Source of the DNA: Alysiella filiformis
GTDB lineage: Bacteria; Pseudomonadota; Gammaproteobacteria; Burkholderiales; Neisseriaceae
Reading direction: 5' to 3'
NCBI RefSeq assembly: GCF_014054525.1
Contig: NZ_CP059564.1
Span: forward strand, 1,932,357 to 1,996,356
DNA length: 64,000 bases
Below the pieces are notes generated by a model, which had not been told where the DNA came from, searched no databases, and saw nothing but the letters and a program-made list of their open reading frames with translations. The translations under genes were made by a program, and so were the position numbers. Numbering within the stretch: the stretch's first letter is position 1; the number at the start of each line of letters is the position of its first letter. Below are positions 18,583 to 28,282 of the stretch, one piece after another.

Positions 18583-18969
18583 ATGATAAAAATCCAATCG
18601 CTAGACCATTTGGTTTTAACCGTTGCCGATGTGCAAAAAACCATTGATTTTTATGTGAACGTATTGGGTATGCAAGAAATCACATTTGGCGAAAACCGCA
18701 AAGCCCTACTGTTTGGCAAGCAAAAAATCAATTTGCACCAAAAAGGCGCGGAAATTTTGCCCAACGCGCAAAATGCCAACTGCGGCACGGCAGATTTGTG
18801 TTTGCTGACCAGCACACCATTAAATGAAGTATTGCAGATTTTGCAAGCGCACCACATTGCGATTTTGGAAAACGGCATTGTGCCGCGTACGGGAGCGGTG
18901 GGCAAAATCCAATCGGTGTATTGCCGCGACCCTGACGGCAATTTGATTGAGATTAGCCAATATGTTTGA
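18583..18969 (+). CDS. VOC-family (glyoxalase-fold) protein
   Basis: The 128-residue protein has the vicinal-oxygen-chelate fold pattern: LDHLVLTVADVQKTIDFYVNVLGMQ with a metal-binding His at residue 8, KINLHQKG in the first repeat, and SVYCRDPDGNLIEISQYV with a Glu ligand at the end. Members include glyoxalases, dioxygenases and antibiotic-binding proteins; this is a short lone-domain version like those annotated as virulence- or resistance-associated. Substrate unknown. It follows an uptake sequence in the small-gene run before aspS. Confidence 0.85.
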   Translation: MIKIQSLDHLVLTVADVQKTIDFYVNVLGMQEITFGENRKALLFGKQKINLHQKGAEILPNAQNANCGTADLCLLTSTPLNEVLQILQAHHIAILENGIVPRTGAVGKIQSVYCRDPDGNLIEISQYV

Positions 18970-18998
18970 TGTTTCAGGCAGCCTGAAAGCCCTAAAAC

Positions 18999-19730
18999 AT
19001 GGAAGAAATGATTCAAAAATGCTACCAAATATTTGATTATCCACCACCAAACGAACCGCTACATGCCTGTATTTGCCCAATTTGTCTCGCCCCTGAATTA
19101 GAGCTTGAAATGCGAACCTTGCCTTTGCGCGAATTAGGGGCAAAGCATTTTTATGAATACAATGGTGGCGTGATTGATAAAACACAAAATTCGAACGAAA
19201 TCAAATATTTTCTGCCGCGAATGATAGAATTGTTTGCACAAAATGAAGAATTACATCATTCGCTGGAAATCTATTTTGCACGTGTGGGTTATGTGCCGAA
19301 AAGTGAATTTACCGCCACAGAATTGACGATTTGGCAGAAATTTGCCGATGCTTATTTGGATAAATTATTAACACAAGATACTGATTATAAAAGTATTTTT
19401 TCCTATTTGGAAATGTTTCACAAGGCGCACATTGATATTCGCCCATTTTTGCAGCGTTGGCAAAATAATGATACGCCACAAGCGGTTATCCATTTTGTTC
19501 ATGCCAGTTGGGATTATTATGTTTGGCAACAGGAAAAAGTGGATACCTTTGACGATAATGAAGCTGAATACCAGCAAATCATGACAGATTGGCTGGATAA
19601 TGCTGAACACAAACAACATGTAGCACGTCAATTATTGAATTTACCTGCTGAAATCGTGCAACAATATTGCGAAGAATACGATTATCCAGATGGCAGAATA
19701 GATTATTTATTTGATGTTTTGGCGGCTTGA
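18999..19730 (+). CDS. Hypothetical protein with N-terminal CPIC motif
   Basis: I do not recognise this 243-residue protein. It has no signal peptide or membrane helix. Near the N-terminus CICPICLAPE suggests a metal-binding or redox pair, and the rest is helical and acidic with many Trp, Tyr and Phe residues. A second ATG lies three codons in; the exact start is uncertain. The stretch is more AT-rich than aspS that follows, which hints that it is accessory. Confidence 0.7.
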   Translation: MEEMIQKCYQIFDYPPPNEPLHACICPICLAPELELEMRTLPLRELGAKHFYEYNGGVIDKTQNSNEIKYFLPRMIELFAQNEELHHSLEIYFARVGYVPKSEFTATELTIWQKFADAYLDKLLTQDTDYKSIFSYLEMFHKAHIDIRPFLQRWQNNDTPQAVIHFVHASWDYYVWQQEKVDTFDDNEAEYQQIMTDWLDNAEHKQHVARQLLNLPAEIVQQYCEEYDYPDGRIDYLFDVLAA

Positions 19731-19797
19731 TTTTTAGGCAGCCTGAAACCAAAAATTTTGATTTAATTAAAAATATTTAACAAGGAAAAACAAAAAT

Positions 19798-21600
19798 ATG
19801 CGTACCAATTATTGCGGCTTAATCAGCGAACAATATTTAGACCAAACCGTAACCGTCAAAGGCTGGGTGCACCGCCGCCGCGACCACGGAGGCGTGATTT
19901 TCATTGACTTGCGCGACCGCGAAGGCATCGTCCAAGTCGTGATTGACCCCGACACCCCAGAAGCCTTTGCTTTGGCAGACAGCGCGCGCAGCGAATATGT
20001 GTTGAGCATCACAGGTCGCGTGCGCGCGCGTCCTGCTGGCACGGAAAACGACAAAATGGTTTCAGGCAAAATTGAAATTTTGGCAAAAGAAATTGAAATT
20101 TTGAACGCTGCCGCCACGCCACCCTTCCCCATTGACGAAGACAACATCAGCGAAAACGTGCGCCTGACCCACCGCGTGATGGACTTGCGCCGCCCACAAA
20201 TGCAAAAAAACCTGCGTTTGCGCTACCAAGTGGCGATGGGTGTGCGCCGTTATTTGGACGCGCAAGGCTTTATTGACATTGAAACGCCCATGCTCACGCG
20301 CTCCACGCCCGAAGGTGCGCGCGATTATCTCGTGCCAAGTCGCGTTCATGCTGGCGAATTTTTCGCTTTGCCACAATCGCCCCAGTTGTTCAAACAGTTG
20401 CTGATGGTGGCGGGTTTTGACCGTTATTATCAAATCACCAAATGTTTCCGCGATGAAGATTTGCGTGCCGACCGCCAGCCTGAATTTACCCAAATTGACT
20501 TGGAAACTTCGTTCTTGTCTGAAAATGAAATCATGGACATCACCGAAGGCATGGCAAAACAGGTGTTTAAAGACGCTTTGGGCGTGGATTTGGGCGAATT
20601 TCCGCGTATGCCTTACCGCGAAGCCATGTTTTATTATGGTTCGGACAAACCCGATATGCGCGTGAATTTGAAATTCACCGAATTGACCGAATTGATGAAA
20701 TCGGAAGAATTTAAAGTCTTCCGTGCTGCTGCCGATATGAAAGGCGGTCGCGTGGTGGCATTGCGCGTACCCAATGGCGCAAAATTGAGTCGCAAAGACA
20801 TTGATGATTATACGAAATTTGTCGGCATTTACGGTGCGAAAGGCTTAGCGTACATCAAAGTAAACGATGTGAACAACATCACCAATGATGAAAATAGCGG
20901 TTTGCAAAGCCCCATCGTGAAATTCTTGTCGGAAGGCTGCCTGAAAACGATTATCGCAGAAACAGGCGCACAAAATGGCGACATCATTTTCTTTGGCGCG
21001 GACAAAGCGAAAATCGTGAACGAAGCCATTGGCGCATTGCGCATCAAAATCGGACACGAACATGGCGCAGCAGACGGCTATTTTGTGGACGAGTGGAAAC
21101 CGCTTTGGGTGGTGGATTTCCCGATGTTTGAATACGATGAAGAAGCCGACCGCTATGTTGCCGTACACCACCCATTCACATCGCCCAAAGTGGGACACGA
21201 AGATTTGATGGAATCCGACCCTGAAAACTGCTTGGCGCGCGCCTACGACATGGTGTTGAATGGTTGGGAAATCGGTGGCGGCTCAATCCGCATCCACCGC
21301 GCAGACATTCAGGAAAAAGTGTTTGCCGCATTGAAAATCACGCCCGAAGAGCAACAGGAAAAATTCGGTTTCTTGTTGGATAATTTAAAATACGGTGCGC
21401 CACCACATGGCGGTTTGGCGTTTGGTTTGGACCGCTTGGTTACGCTGATGACGGGCGCGGAATCGATTCGCGATGTGATTGCCTTCCCGAAAACGCAACG
21501 CGCTCAATGCTTGCTGACCAATGCGCCCAATACGGTGGACGAAAAACAATTACGCGAATTGAGTTTGCGTTTGCGCGTGAAACAGGAAAATCAAGCATAA
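19798..21600 (+). CDS. aspS: Aspartyl-tRNA synthetase
   Basis: AspRS charges tRNA-Asp (in many bacteria also tRNA-Asn). The 600-residue length and the GAD insertion domain are of the bacterial type. Visible are the N-terminal OB-fold ([22 protein letters not shown]), class II motif 2 ([18 protein letters not shown]) and motif 3 ([15 protein letters not shown]) near the C-terminus. AAGGAAAAAC precedes the ATG. It ends in a long inverted repeat terminator at 21617-21666. Confidence 0.98.
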   Translation: MRTNYCGLISEQYLDQTVTVKGWVHRRRDHGGVIFIDLRDREGIVQVVIDPDTPEAFALADSARSEYVLSITGRVRARPAGTENDKMVSGKIEILAKEIEILNAAATPPFPIDEDNISENVRLTHRVMDLRRPQMQKNLRLRYQVAMGVRRYLDAQGFIDIETPMLTRSTPEGARDYLVPSRVHAGEFFALPQSPQLFKQLLMVAGFDRYYQITKCFRDEDLRADRQPEFTQIDLETSFLSENEIMDITEGMAKQVFKDALGVDLGEFPRMPYREAMFYYGSDKPDMRVNLKFTELTELMKSEEFKVFRAAADMKGGRVVALRVPNGAKLSRKDIDDYTKFVGIYGAKGLAYIKVNDVNNITNDENSGLQSPIVKFLSEGCLKTIIAETGAQNGDIIFFGADKAKIVNEAIGALRIKIGHEHGAADGYFVDEWKPLWVVDFPMFEYDEEADRYVAVHHPFTSPKVGHEDLMESDPENCLARAYDMVLNGWEIGGGSIRIHRADIQEKVFAALKITPEEQQEKFGFLLDNLKYGAPPHGGLAFGLDRLVTLMTGAESIRDVIAFPKTQRAQCLLTNAPNTVDEKQLRELSLRLRVKQENQA

Positions 21601-21616
21601 TCTTGATTTAATTTCA

Positions 21617-21666
21617 AAATCAGGCTGCCTGAAAAAGTGAAATTCACTTTCAGGCAGCCTGATTTT
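21617..21666 (+). terminator. Terminator after aspS built from an uptake-sequence pair
   Basis: AAAATCAGGCTGCCTGAAA and the matching arm ending GCAGCCTGATTTT form a stem of about 24 pairs with a two-base bulge and almost no loop (GTGAATTCAC at the centre). It is the longest terminator-like stem in the window. Confidence 0.85.
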
Positions 21667-21748
21667 GTGTGTTGCTTGATGACAAAATGCGGTGGATTAT
21701 TGTAAAATTTGCGTTAATTTTTTTAAATTTTTTCGGGAACACATTGCA

Positions 21749-22978
21749 ATGGTTAAATCCAAATTGTGGGGCATTTTGTTGGCAACTGCCCTGATTCAAA
21801 GCGCGTGCGCCGATACGCCATTGTCTCATTTGAGCAAAAACATTCATCAGCAAAAAACACAATGGCAACACGACCACAATGCGTGGTTGGAAATTGATGT
21901 GGCGGCATTTGAAAAAAACATTCGTACGGTTAATCAATTACTTGGTGGCAAATCGGAAATGTGTGCCGTAGTCAAAGCAGACGCTTATGGCAATGATTTG
22001 ACTTTGCTCATGCCCAGCATTTTGAAAATGGGGGTATCGTGCTTGGGGATTGGCAGCAATGAAGAAGCCAAAATTGCGCGTGAACATGGCTATTCAGGCG
22101 TGTTGATGCGTGTGCGTTCGGCGGCAGCGAGCGAAATTCAGGCTGGCTTAAAATATGGCGTGGAAGAATTGTTTGGCGACATACAACAAGCCCAAATCGC
22201 CAGTGAAATCGCCCAAAAACACGGTAAAACATTGGCTTATCATTTGGCACTCAACTCCACAGGCATGAGCCGCAATGGTTTGGATTTGAGCCATGCTGCG
22301 GGCAAACAAGAAGCCTTGGATTTGCTCAAATTGCCCCATTTGAAATTGGTGGGACTCATGTCGCATTTTCCCGAAGAGGAAGAAAATGATGTTCGCAAGG
22401 GCTTGAAAGCCTTCCAATCGGAAAGCAAATGGTTGATTGAAAATGCGAAACTCAATCGCGCCAATTTGACTTTGCACGTTGCCAATTCGTTTGCCACACT
22501 CACTGTGCCTGAATCGCATTTAGACCGTGTGCGCGTGGGCGGTTTGCTTTATGGCGACACCATTCCCAGTCGCACCGAATACCAAAAAGTGATGGCTTTC
22601 AAAACATCAGTGGGCAGCCTGCACAATTTTAAGGCTGGCGCAACGGTGGGCTACGACCGCACATTCACGCTCAAACGCGATTCGGTGTTGGCGAATTTGC
22701 CTGTGGGCTATTCAGATGGTTATCGCCGCGTGTTCACCAACAAAGCGTTTGTGCTGATTCGTGGACACCGCGTGCCTGTGGTGGGCAAAGTTTCCATGAA
22801 CACCACCATGGTTGATGTAACCGATTTTCCCGATATTCAGGCTGGCGATGAAGTGGTGTTGTTTGGCAAACAGGGCAATGCCGAAATCACGCAAGCGGAA
22901 ATTGAAGACATCAATGGCGCATTGTTGGCGGATTTGTACACCGTGTGGGGCAATTCCAATCCGCGTGTGAAAAAATAA
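21749..22978 (+). CDS. Exported alanine / broad-specificity amino acid racemase
   Basis: The protein is a fold-type III PLP racemase: Lys in CAVVKADAYGND (about residue 76) binds PLP, MSRNGLDL and the second catalytic Tyr in ATVGYDRTF (about 302) are in place, and VGKVSMNTTMVDVTDFP is conserved. Unlike cytoplasmic Alr it has an N-terminal signal peptide (MVKSKLWGILLATALIQSACA, cleavage before DTP), so the 409-residue protein should act in the periplasm, as the Bsr/Alr2 group does. I chose the ATG at 21749 because it starts the signal peptide and follows GGGAA. Alanine racemization for peptidoglycan may be done by another enzyme elsewhere. Confidence 0.88.
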   Translation: MVKSKLWGILLATALIQSACADTPLSHLSKNIHQQKTQWQHDHNAWLEIDVAAFEKNIRTVNQLLGGKSEMCAVVKADAYGNDLTLLMPSILKMGVSCLGIGSNEEAKIAREHGYSGVLMRVRSAAASEIQAGLKYGVEELFGDIQQAQIASEIAQKHGKTLAYHLALNSTGMSRNGLDLSHAAGKQEALDLLKLPHLKLVGLMSHFPEEEENDVRKGLKAFQSESKWLIENAKLNRANLTLHVANSFATLTVPESHLDRVRVGGLLYGDTIPSRTEYQKVMAFKTSVGSLHNFKAGATVGYDRTFTLKRDSVLANLPVGYSDGYRRVFTNKAFVLIRGHRVPVVGKVSMNTTMVDVTDFPDIQAGDEVVLFGKQGNAEITQAEIEDINGALLADLYTVWGNSNPRVKK

Positions 22979-22991
22979 TACTCAGAGATTG

Positions 22992-23035
22992 CAGGCTGCC
23001 TGAAAAAGCAAAATCCACTTTCAGGCAGCCTGAAA
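22992..23035 (+). terminator. Uptake-sequence pair after the racemase gene
   Basis: GCAGGCTGCCTGAAAA at 22992 and TTTCAGGCAGCCTG at 23020 face each other with a short AT-rich loop; no T-run follows, so termination may be partial. Confidence 0.55.
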
Positions 23036-23057
23036 CGCATTTTTCAAAAGGATTTTT

Positions 23058-23951
23058 ATGCAAAAACAAGCAAATTGGCAAACCCAATATGCACCATGGG
23101 GCTTAATCATCGGTTGCATTATTTTCGGTTTGGGCAGCGTGATTGTGGCACACGTTCCCGTGGGCGCGTATGCGATTGCGTTTTGGCGATTGGCGGTGGC
23201 AGCCCTGATTTTTGCGCTACTGGCACGCTTTTTTGCACAAAAATTCCCCAAAAATCAACAGGCTTTGCGCCATGCTTTGTGGGCAGGTGTGTTTTTGGCA
23301 TTTGATTTGGCACTGTGGCACGAAAGCATTTATTCCGTAGGGCCGGGCATTTCCACCTTGTTGAACAGTTTGCAAATTTTTTGGCTGTCGGCGATTGGCG
23401 TGATGTGGTTTCAGGAAAAATTATCTCCCTTACAAATCAGCAGTTTAATCATGGCAATCGCAGGCGTGGCGTTAATCGGCAGCCCCGAATTTGGGCATAA
23501 TGCCAACGCGCTGTGGGGTTTCGTGTCGGGCATTGTGTCGGGGCTGATGTTGGCATTGTCCATGGTGTTTGTTCGCAAAACGCAACAGGCGGCACACACG
23601 CCGATTTTTCCGCTCATGCTGATGTTGAGTTTGGGCGGCATGGCAGCCTTAATTGTGCCGACTTTGCTGCTGGATAGTGGCAAAATCCTGCCAACAACGT
23701 GGTCGCAAATCGGCTGGATTTTGATTTATGGTGCGGTGATGCAATGCTTTGCGTGGGGCTTGATTGCCTATTCTATCCCATTGTTATCATTGAGTTTAAC
23801 AGGATTATTGTTGTTGAGCGAACCCGTTGCCGCGCTCTTGATTGACTTCTTCTTTTTAAACAAAGCCATCAACACTTGGCAATGGTTGGGCGCATTTTTG
23901 ACCATGTTGGCGATTTATTTGGGGTCGCTGAAAGGCAAATCGGAAAAATGA
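23058..23951 (+). CDS. EamA-family (DMT superfamily) transporter
   Basis: The 297-residue protein has ten membrane helices formed by two EamA repeats; the first contains [20 protein letters not shown] and the second ends [41 protein letters not shown], both diagnostic. Members export amino acids, nucleotides or other metabolites; no substrate can be assigned. Its stop overlaps the lpxK start (ATGA at 23948), so the two are co-translated. Confidence 0.88.
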   Translation: MQKQANWQTQYAPWGLIIGCIIFGLGSVIVAHVPVGAYAIAFWRLAVAALIFALLARFFAQKFPKNQQALRHALWAGVFLAFDLALWHESIYSVGPGISTLLNSLQIFWLSAIGVMWFQEKLSPLQISSLIMAIAGVALIGSPEFGHNANALWGFVSGIVSGLMLALSMVFVRKTQQAAHTPIFPLMLMLSLGGMAALIVPTLLLDSGKILPTTWSQIGWILIYGAVMQCFAWGLIAYSIPLLSLSLTGLLLLSEPVAALLIDFFFLNKAINTWQWLGAFLTMLAIYLGSLKGKSEK

Positions 23952-24979
23952 AATTGCACCAAATCATTGAAAATCATTGGCAACAACCCAATCCCATTTT
24001 ACGCGGCATCTTGTCGCCATTTTCTCGGATTTTCGCGCAAATTGCCGCCAAAAAACGCCAAAAATACCTTTCAGGCAGCCTGAATATGCCCAAATTGCCC
24101 GTTCCCGTGATTGTGGTGGGCAACATTCACGCAGGCGGCACAGGCAAAACGCCCATCACATCATCATTGGTCATGTCCTTCAAAAACAAAGGGATAAAAG
24201 TGGGCATCATCAGTCGCGGTTATGGGCGAAAATCAAAGCAAATCCATGTTTTAAATGAAAAAAGCACCGCCGAACAAGCAGGCGATGAACCGCTTATGCT
24301 CCATCGCCAAACGGGTGTGCCTGTGGCGGTGGGCGCGGCGCGTCATGCCACAGGATTGGCATTGCTGGCGGTACATCCTGATTTGCAACTCATTGTTTCT
24401 GATGATGGTTTGCAGCATTACCGCTTGGCGCGTGATGTGGAAATTGCCGTTTTTCCCGCCAGCGATTTGGGGCGCGATGATTTGGATTTGCTGCCCAATG
24501 GCGGCTTGCGCGAACCGCTTTCACGGTTGCAAGATGTTGATTTTATTGTTATCAGCAATGCCCTTTCGCCAACCAACGCCAGCGCATTTTTCAGGCTGCC
24601 TGAAACGCCCATTTTCAGCAGCCAAATTCAAATTGGCACACCCTATCGTCTGCACAATCCCAGCGAAAAATGGCATTCAGCCAGCCTGAAACAGGGCGAA
24701 AATTGCGCTGCATTGGCGGGCATTGCGCGTCCGCAGCGTTTTTTTAAGGCATTGAATGATTTGGGTATTGTTTTGCAAGAAAGCAAAATTTTGCCCGACC
24801 ACGCGCCTTTGTCTGCCCACGATTTGCCATCAGCCGACCACGTTTTCATCACAGAAAAAGACGCGGTCAAATTATCGCCACCGTTTGCCGAAAATGTGTG
24901 GGTTTTGCCGATTTTTGCCGAAATTCAGCCCAATTTAGCCGAAAGCGTTTTGCAAAAATTGCATTTTCAGGCTGCCTGA
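23948..24979 (+). CDS. lpxK: Tetraacyldisaccharide 4'-kinase
   Basis: LpxK phosphorylates the 4' position of the lipid A precursor at the inner membrane. The 343-residue protein has the Walker A loop [16 protein letters not shown] at about residues 57-72 and the family sequence [21 protein letters not shown] and [10 protein letters not shown]. Two uptake sequences inside the gene encode SGSLN and FRLPE. Start chosen at the ATGA overlap with the transporter; the longer frame upstream runs through the transporter gene. It heads lpxK-Trm112-kdsB, the usual Neisserial order for LOS synthesis genes. Confidence 0.95.
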   Translation: MKLHQIIENHWQQPNPILRGILSPFSRIFAQIAAKKRQKYLSGSLNMPKLPVPVIVVGNIHAGGTGKTPITSSLVMSFKNKGIKVGIISRGYGRKSKQIHVLNEKSTAEQAGDEPLMLHRQTGVPVAVGAARHATGLALLAVHPDLQLIVSDDGLQHYRLARDVEIAVFPASDLGRDDLDLLPNGGLREPLSRLQDVDFIVISNALSPTNASAFFRLPETPIFSSQIQIGTPYRLHNPSEKWHSASLKQGENCAALAGIARPQRFFKALNDLGIVLQESKILPDHAPLSAHDLPSADHVFITEKDAVKLSPPFAENVWVLPIFAEIQPNLAESVLQKLHFQAA

Positions 24980-25027
24980 AAGCCAATTTATGCGATAATC
25001 GCCTTTCCCATTTTGATAAGAAAGCCC

Positions 25028-25216
25028 ATGACAATGGAACAAAAATTTTTGGATTTGCTGATTTGTCCCGTTACAAAACAAGCACTTGAATACCACCCCG
25101 ACAAACAAGAATTGTGGAGCAAAGCCGCCAAGCTCGCCTTTCCCATTCGTGATGGCATTCCGATTATGTTGGAAAATGAAGCGCGTGAACTGTCTGATTT
25201 GGAAGTAAAATCATGA
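25028..25216 (+). CDS. Trm112-family small protein (YcaR-like)
   Basis: The 62-residue protein begins [20 protein letters not shown] and ends [19 protein letters not shown], the full Trm112/YcaR pattern. In bacteria this protein is nearly always between lpxK and kdsB, as here; its function is unsettled, though eukaryotic Trm112 activates methyltransferases. The second Cys of the zinc pair is missing (ICPVT), as in other proteobacterial members. An alternative start lies two codons later. It overlaps kdsB by four bases. Confidence 0.9.
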   Translation: MTMEQKFLDLLICPVTKQALEYHPDKQELWSKAAKLAFPIRDGIPIMLENEARELSDLEVKS

Positions 25217-25961
25217 AATTCAATGTGATTTTACCAGCACGTTTATCATCAAGCAGGCTGCCTGAAAAGGCTTTGGCAGACATTGGCGGCAAACCCATGA
25301 TAATCCGCGCTGCCGAACAAGCCTTAAAATCATCGGCAAATCAAGTGGTTGTCGCCACCGACCACCAACGCATTCAGGCAGCCTGCACCGAACACGGCAT
25401 CGCTTGCGTGATGACAGGCACACATCATCAAAGCGGCACCACGCGCCTTGCCGAAGCCGCGCAAATTTTGGGTTGGGCTGATGACGAAATCATCGTGAAT
25501 GTTCAAGGCGATGAGCCGCTTATCCCCCCGAATTGATTGTGCGCGTGGCAGAAAAATTGGCGCAAAGCCACGCGCCGATGGCAACTGCCGCCCACCCCAT
25601 TCACGATTTTGCCGAATTCACCAATCCAAATTGTGTGAAAGTTGTGTTAAATCAACAAGATTGTGCGCTGTATTTCAGCCGTGCGCCCATTGCCTATCCG
25701 CGCGACAGCATGTTGGCTGGCGAACAAAAGCTGCCTGAACCCACGCCCTTGCGCCACATCGGGATTTATGCCTATCGCGTGGGATTTTTGAAACAATACG
25801 CGCAAATGACTGAATCGCCATTGGAAATTTGCGAAAGTTTGGAACAATTACGCGTGTTGTGGCACGGACACCCCATCGCGGTGGAAGTATTGGATTTTGC
25901 GCCCCCTCCTGGCGTGGACACTGCCGAAGATTTGGCGCGTGTACGCGAATTATTCTCTTAA
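25213..25961 (+). pseudogene. kdsB: 3-deoxy-manno-octulosonate cytidylyltransferase, frameshifted
   Basis: KdsB activates Kdo to CMP-Kdo for the LOS inner core. The first frame (25213-25536) gives FNVILPARLSSSRLPEKAL, then NVQGDEPLIPPN and stop; the second frame (from 25533) continues with LIVRVAEKLA to the normal C-terminus (APPPGVDTAEDLARVREL). At 25524-25529 there are six C residues; a seventh would give IPPELIVRVAE and a single 249-residue protein of normal length. All other parts look functional, including SRAPIAYPRD. This is either a sequencing or assembly error in a homopolymer, a slippage-prone (phase-variable) tract, or a real mutation. The TTGA overlap of stop and possible restart (25533-25536) could allow re-initiation. 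Confidence 0.88.
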
Positions 25962-25967
25962 AAAATA

Positions 25968-26861
25968 ATGGATTACATTGGACGATTCGCGCCCAGCCCC
26001 ACAGGTTTGCTGCACATTGGTTCGCTGCTCACGGCGGTGGCAAGCTATGCCGATGCGCGTTCACATGGCGGTAAATGGTTGTTGCGCATGGAAGATTTGG
26101 ACCCACCGCGCGAAATGACTGGCGCAGCCGACCACATTTTGCACACGCTGGAACAATTCGGTTTTGAGTGGGACGATGAAGTCGCCTACCAAAGCCAGCG
26201 ACATCATCTCTATCGCGCTGCGCTGGACGAACTGATTGAAAACAATCACGTTTACCCTTGCACTTGCAGCCGCAAAATGTGGCAAAGCCAAGCGCGTGTG
26301 GGTGTGGACGGTTTGGTTTACAACGGTGCGTGTTCACAAAAAAATCTTTTCAGGCTGCCTGAAAATCAAAATGTGGCATGGCGCATTCGCGTTCCCAATC
26401 AAATCATTGAATTTGAAGATGAAATTGTGGGTCGTTACGCGCAAAATCTCGCGCAAGACATTGGCGATTTTGTGTTGCGCCGCGCGGACGGTTTTTGGGC
26501 GTATCAACTGGCGGTGGTGGTTGATGATTTTCATCAAGGGGTTACGCATATTGTGCGTGGGCAGGATTTGTTGGTTTCCACGCCGCGCCAAATTCATTTG
26601 CAAGGCTGCCTGAACGCGCCCACGCCACATTATGCCCATTTGCCTTTATTAACCAACCACTTGGGACAAAAATGGTCAAAACAAACGCTCGCGCCTGCCT
26701 TGGATTTGACGGCGCGTGAAGCGGCATTGCGGCAGGTTTTGGCGTATTTGAATGTGCCACCCTGCCCTGAAATTGACGCGCCGCGCGACATTTTGACGTG
26801 GGCAATTCGGCATTGGGACATGGCGCGTGTGCCACACCATGCCATTTGCACCGAAACGTAA
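25968..26861 (+). CDS. gluQ: Glutamyl-Q tRNA(Asp) synthetase
   Basis: GluQ-RS (YadB) attaches glutamate to queuosine at the wobble position of tRNA-Asp. The 297-residue protein is a truncated GluRS with the catalytic core only: [23 protein letters not shown] (HIGH-like) at residues 5-27, [10 protein letters not shown], zinc ligands in CTCSRKMW and YNGACS, and KWSKQT as the KMSKS equivalent. No anticodon-binding domain is present, as expected. An uptake sequence encodes FRLPE near residue 131. It follows kdsB by six bases and is likely in the lpxK operon. Confidence 0.95.
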   Translation: MDYIGRFAPSPTGLLHIGSLLTAVASYADARSHGGKWLLRMEDLDPPREMTGAADHILHTLEQFGFEWDDEVAYQSQRHHLYRAALDELIENNHVYPCTCSRKMWQSQARVGVDGLVYNGACSQKNLFRLPENQNVAWRIRVPNQIIEFEDEIVGRYAQNLAQDIGDFVLRRADGFWAYQLAVVVDDFHQGVTHIVRGQDLLVSTPRQIHLQGCLNAPTPHYAHLPLLTNHLGQKWSKQTLAPALDLTAREAALRQVLAYLNVPPCPEIDAPRDILTWAIRHWDMARVPHHAICTET

Positions 26862-26875
26862 AAACGCGCAAATTG

Positions 26876-26910
26876 GGCTGCCTGAAACTTGTTTTTTCAG
26901 GCAGCCGCAT
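26876..26910 (+). terminator. Hairpin after gluQ
   Basis: GGGCTGCCTGAAA and TTTTCAGGCAGCC form a stem with a loop of about six bases; the downstream sequence GCATTATTTT is only weakly T-rich. Confidence 0.55.
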
Positions 26911-26947
26911 TATTTTATGAATGTGAATTGATGAAAGAAATAAAATC

Positions 26948-27436
26948 ATGACTTTAATCATTATTTTGGCAATCGTATTGTTGATTTTGGGTGCGGCTGG
27001 CACGGTTTTTCCTGCTTTACCGGGTTTGCCGTTGATGTTTGGCGGTGCGTGGTTGTTGGCATACACCAGCGATTATCAGATTATCGGTTCGTTTTCGGTG
27101 CTGATTTTGGGCGTGGTGTGCGCTTTGGGCATGGCGATGGATTTTGTGGCTGGCGTGCTGGGCGCGAAATACACGGGCGCAAGCAAAGAAGCCTTATGGG
27201 GCGCATTTTTTGGTGGATTGGCAGGGATTTTTTTGGGTTTGGCTGGTTTGGTTTTGGGGCCTCTTGTGGGCGCGGCAATCGGCGAATTGTTGGCAAAACG
27301 CGATATTTTGTTGGCGGGCAAGGTGGGCATAGGCACGTTTGTGGGATTCATTGTTGGCACGGTGGCAAAAATTGGCGCGGCTTTGGTGGTATTATTGGTG
27401 GTGCTGGCGCAATATGTGGCACATTGGCTGGCGTGA
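26948..27436 (+). CDS. DUF456-family membrane protein
   Basis: The 162-residue protein is almost all hydrophobic with about five membrane helices and the glycine-rich loops of DUF456: GTVFPALPGLPLMFGGAW near residue 18, DFVAGVLGAKYTGASKEALWGA and FLGLAGLVLGPLVGAAIGEL in the middle. No function is established. It stands alone between gluQ and panD, and a 34-base repeat follows its stop. Confidence 0.85.
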   Translation: MTLIIILAIVLLILGAAGTVFPALPGLPLMFGGAWLLAYTSDYQIIGSFSVLILGVVCALGMAMDFVAGVLGAKYTGASKEALWGAFFGGLAGIFLGLAGLVLGPLVGAAIGELLAKRDILLAGKVGIGTFVGFIVGTVAKIGAALVVLLVVLAQYVAHWLA

Positions 27437-27467
27437 TGTTTCAGGTACAGCATAAAATCACCGTTTT

Positions 27468-27501
27468 TGCCTTTGGCGACTGACTTTTTAAAAAAGTAAG
27501 C
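27468..27501. repeat. 34-base dispersed repeat, copy 2
   Basis: The sequence matches 7460-7493 in 32 of 34 bases, including TGCCTTTGGCGAC and an AAAAAAGT/ACTTTTT palindrome. Confidence 0.6.
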
Positions 27502-27641
27502 CCAATAAATCCATGCTCAACGATTTGTGTCTCAACAATGCTTTCAGGCAACCTGAAAGATTTTTGTCGTGTACTGAAAGGTAGCCTGAAAAACAAAAAT
27601 GGCGTGTAAAACCGATATTCTACACGCCTATGGGCATTCAA

Positions 27642-28025
27642 TCACAAAATCGTGTGGGCTGGCTCGTAATGGATAATGTCGCGGATGTGATTGCGCTCGT
27701 CCACCAGCACCACTTTGGGCTGATGTGCCGCGATTTCAGGCTCGGACAACATCACATAGGACATAATAATCACAATATCCCCTGCTTGCACCAAACGCGC
27801 CGCCGCGCCGTTTAAGCAAATCACGCCGCTACCGCGTTCGCCCGAAATGGTGTAGGTTTCAAAACGCTCGCCATTGTTATTATTGACAATTTGGACTTTT
27901 TCGTTCACCAAAATCCCTGCTGCGTCCAGCAAATCTTGGTCTATGGTAATGCTGCCAACGTAGTTTAAATTGGCTTGGGTAACGGTGGCGCGGTGGATTT
28001 TGCCACCTAAAAGGGTACGAAACAT
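27642..28025 (-). CDS. panD: Aspartate 1-decarboxylase
   Basis: PanD makes beta-alanine from aspartate for pantothenate and CoA. It is translated as a proenzyme that cleaves itself between Gly24 and Ser25 to form a pyruvoyl group; NYVGSITID shows exactly this site. [19 protein letters not shown] at the N-terminus and [21 protein letters not shown] are also typical, and 127 residues is the normal length. Convergent with the DUF456 gene. Confidence 0.97.
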   Translation of the reverse strand: MFRTLLGGKIHRATVTQANLNYVGSITIDQDLLDAAGILVNEKVQIVNNNNGERFETYTISGERGSGVICLNGAAARLVQAGDIVIIMSYVMLSEPEIAAHQPKVVLVDERNHIRDIIHYEPAHTIL

Positions 28026-28113
28026 GGTTTTCTGCTTAATTTTAAAAGGCGGTTATTGTATGATTTGGGGGCGGATTTGTCTAATGTTTAGGGCAGCCTT
28101 TCAGTACACGATT

Positions 28114-28233
28114 CAGTACACGACACAATTCATGTAGGGTGCGTATTACGCACCGAAATTTCAATGATTTAAATGATTTGGTGCGTGGGACGCACCCTAC
28201 ATTTGGGGTGTTTGTAAAAATTGTCGTGTACTG
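28114..28233. repeat. Nested palindromic element, possible MITE
   Basis: The ends are CAGTACACGACACAATT and its inverted copy ending AATTGTCGTGTACTG, 120 bases apart. Inside lies a member of the GTAGGGTGC palindrome family (28134-28200) with the right arm GGTGCGTGGGACGCACCCTAC. A partial extra copy of the end, CAGTACACGA, precedes it at 28102, and another TTGTCGTGTACTG lies at about 27565 on the other side of panD. No coding capacity. Confidence 0.7.
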
Positions 28234-28282
28234 TAAGGCAGCCTGAAAGATGCACGCCAACACATTTTTTAAGGAAAAATCC

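Noticed and set aside
23876-23947. Upstream extension of lpxK
   Set aside because: It lies within the EamA transporter gene; the ATGA overlap start gives the family N-terminus.
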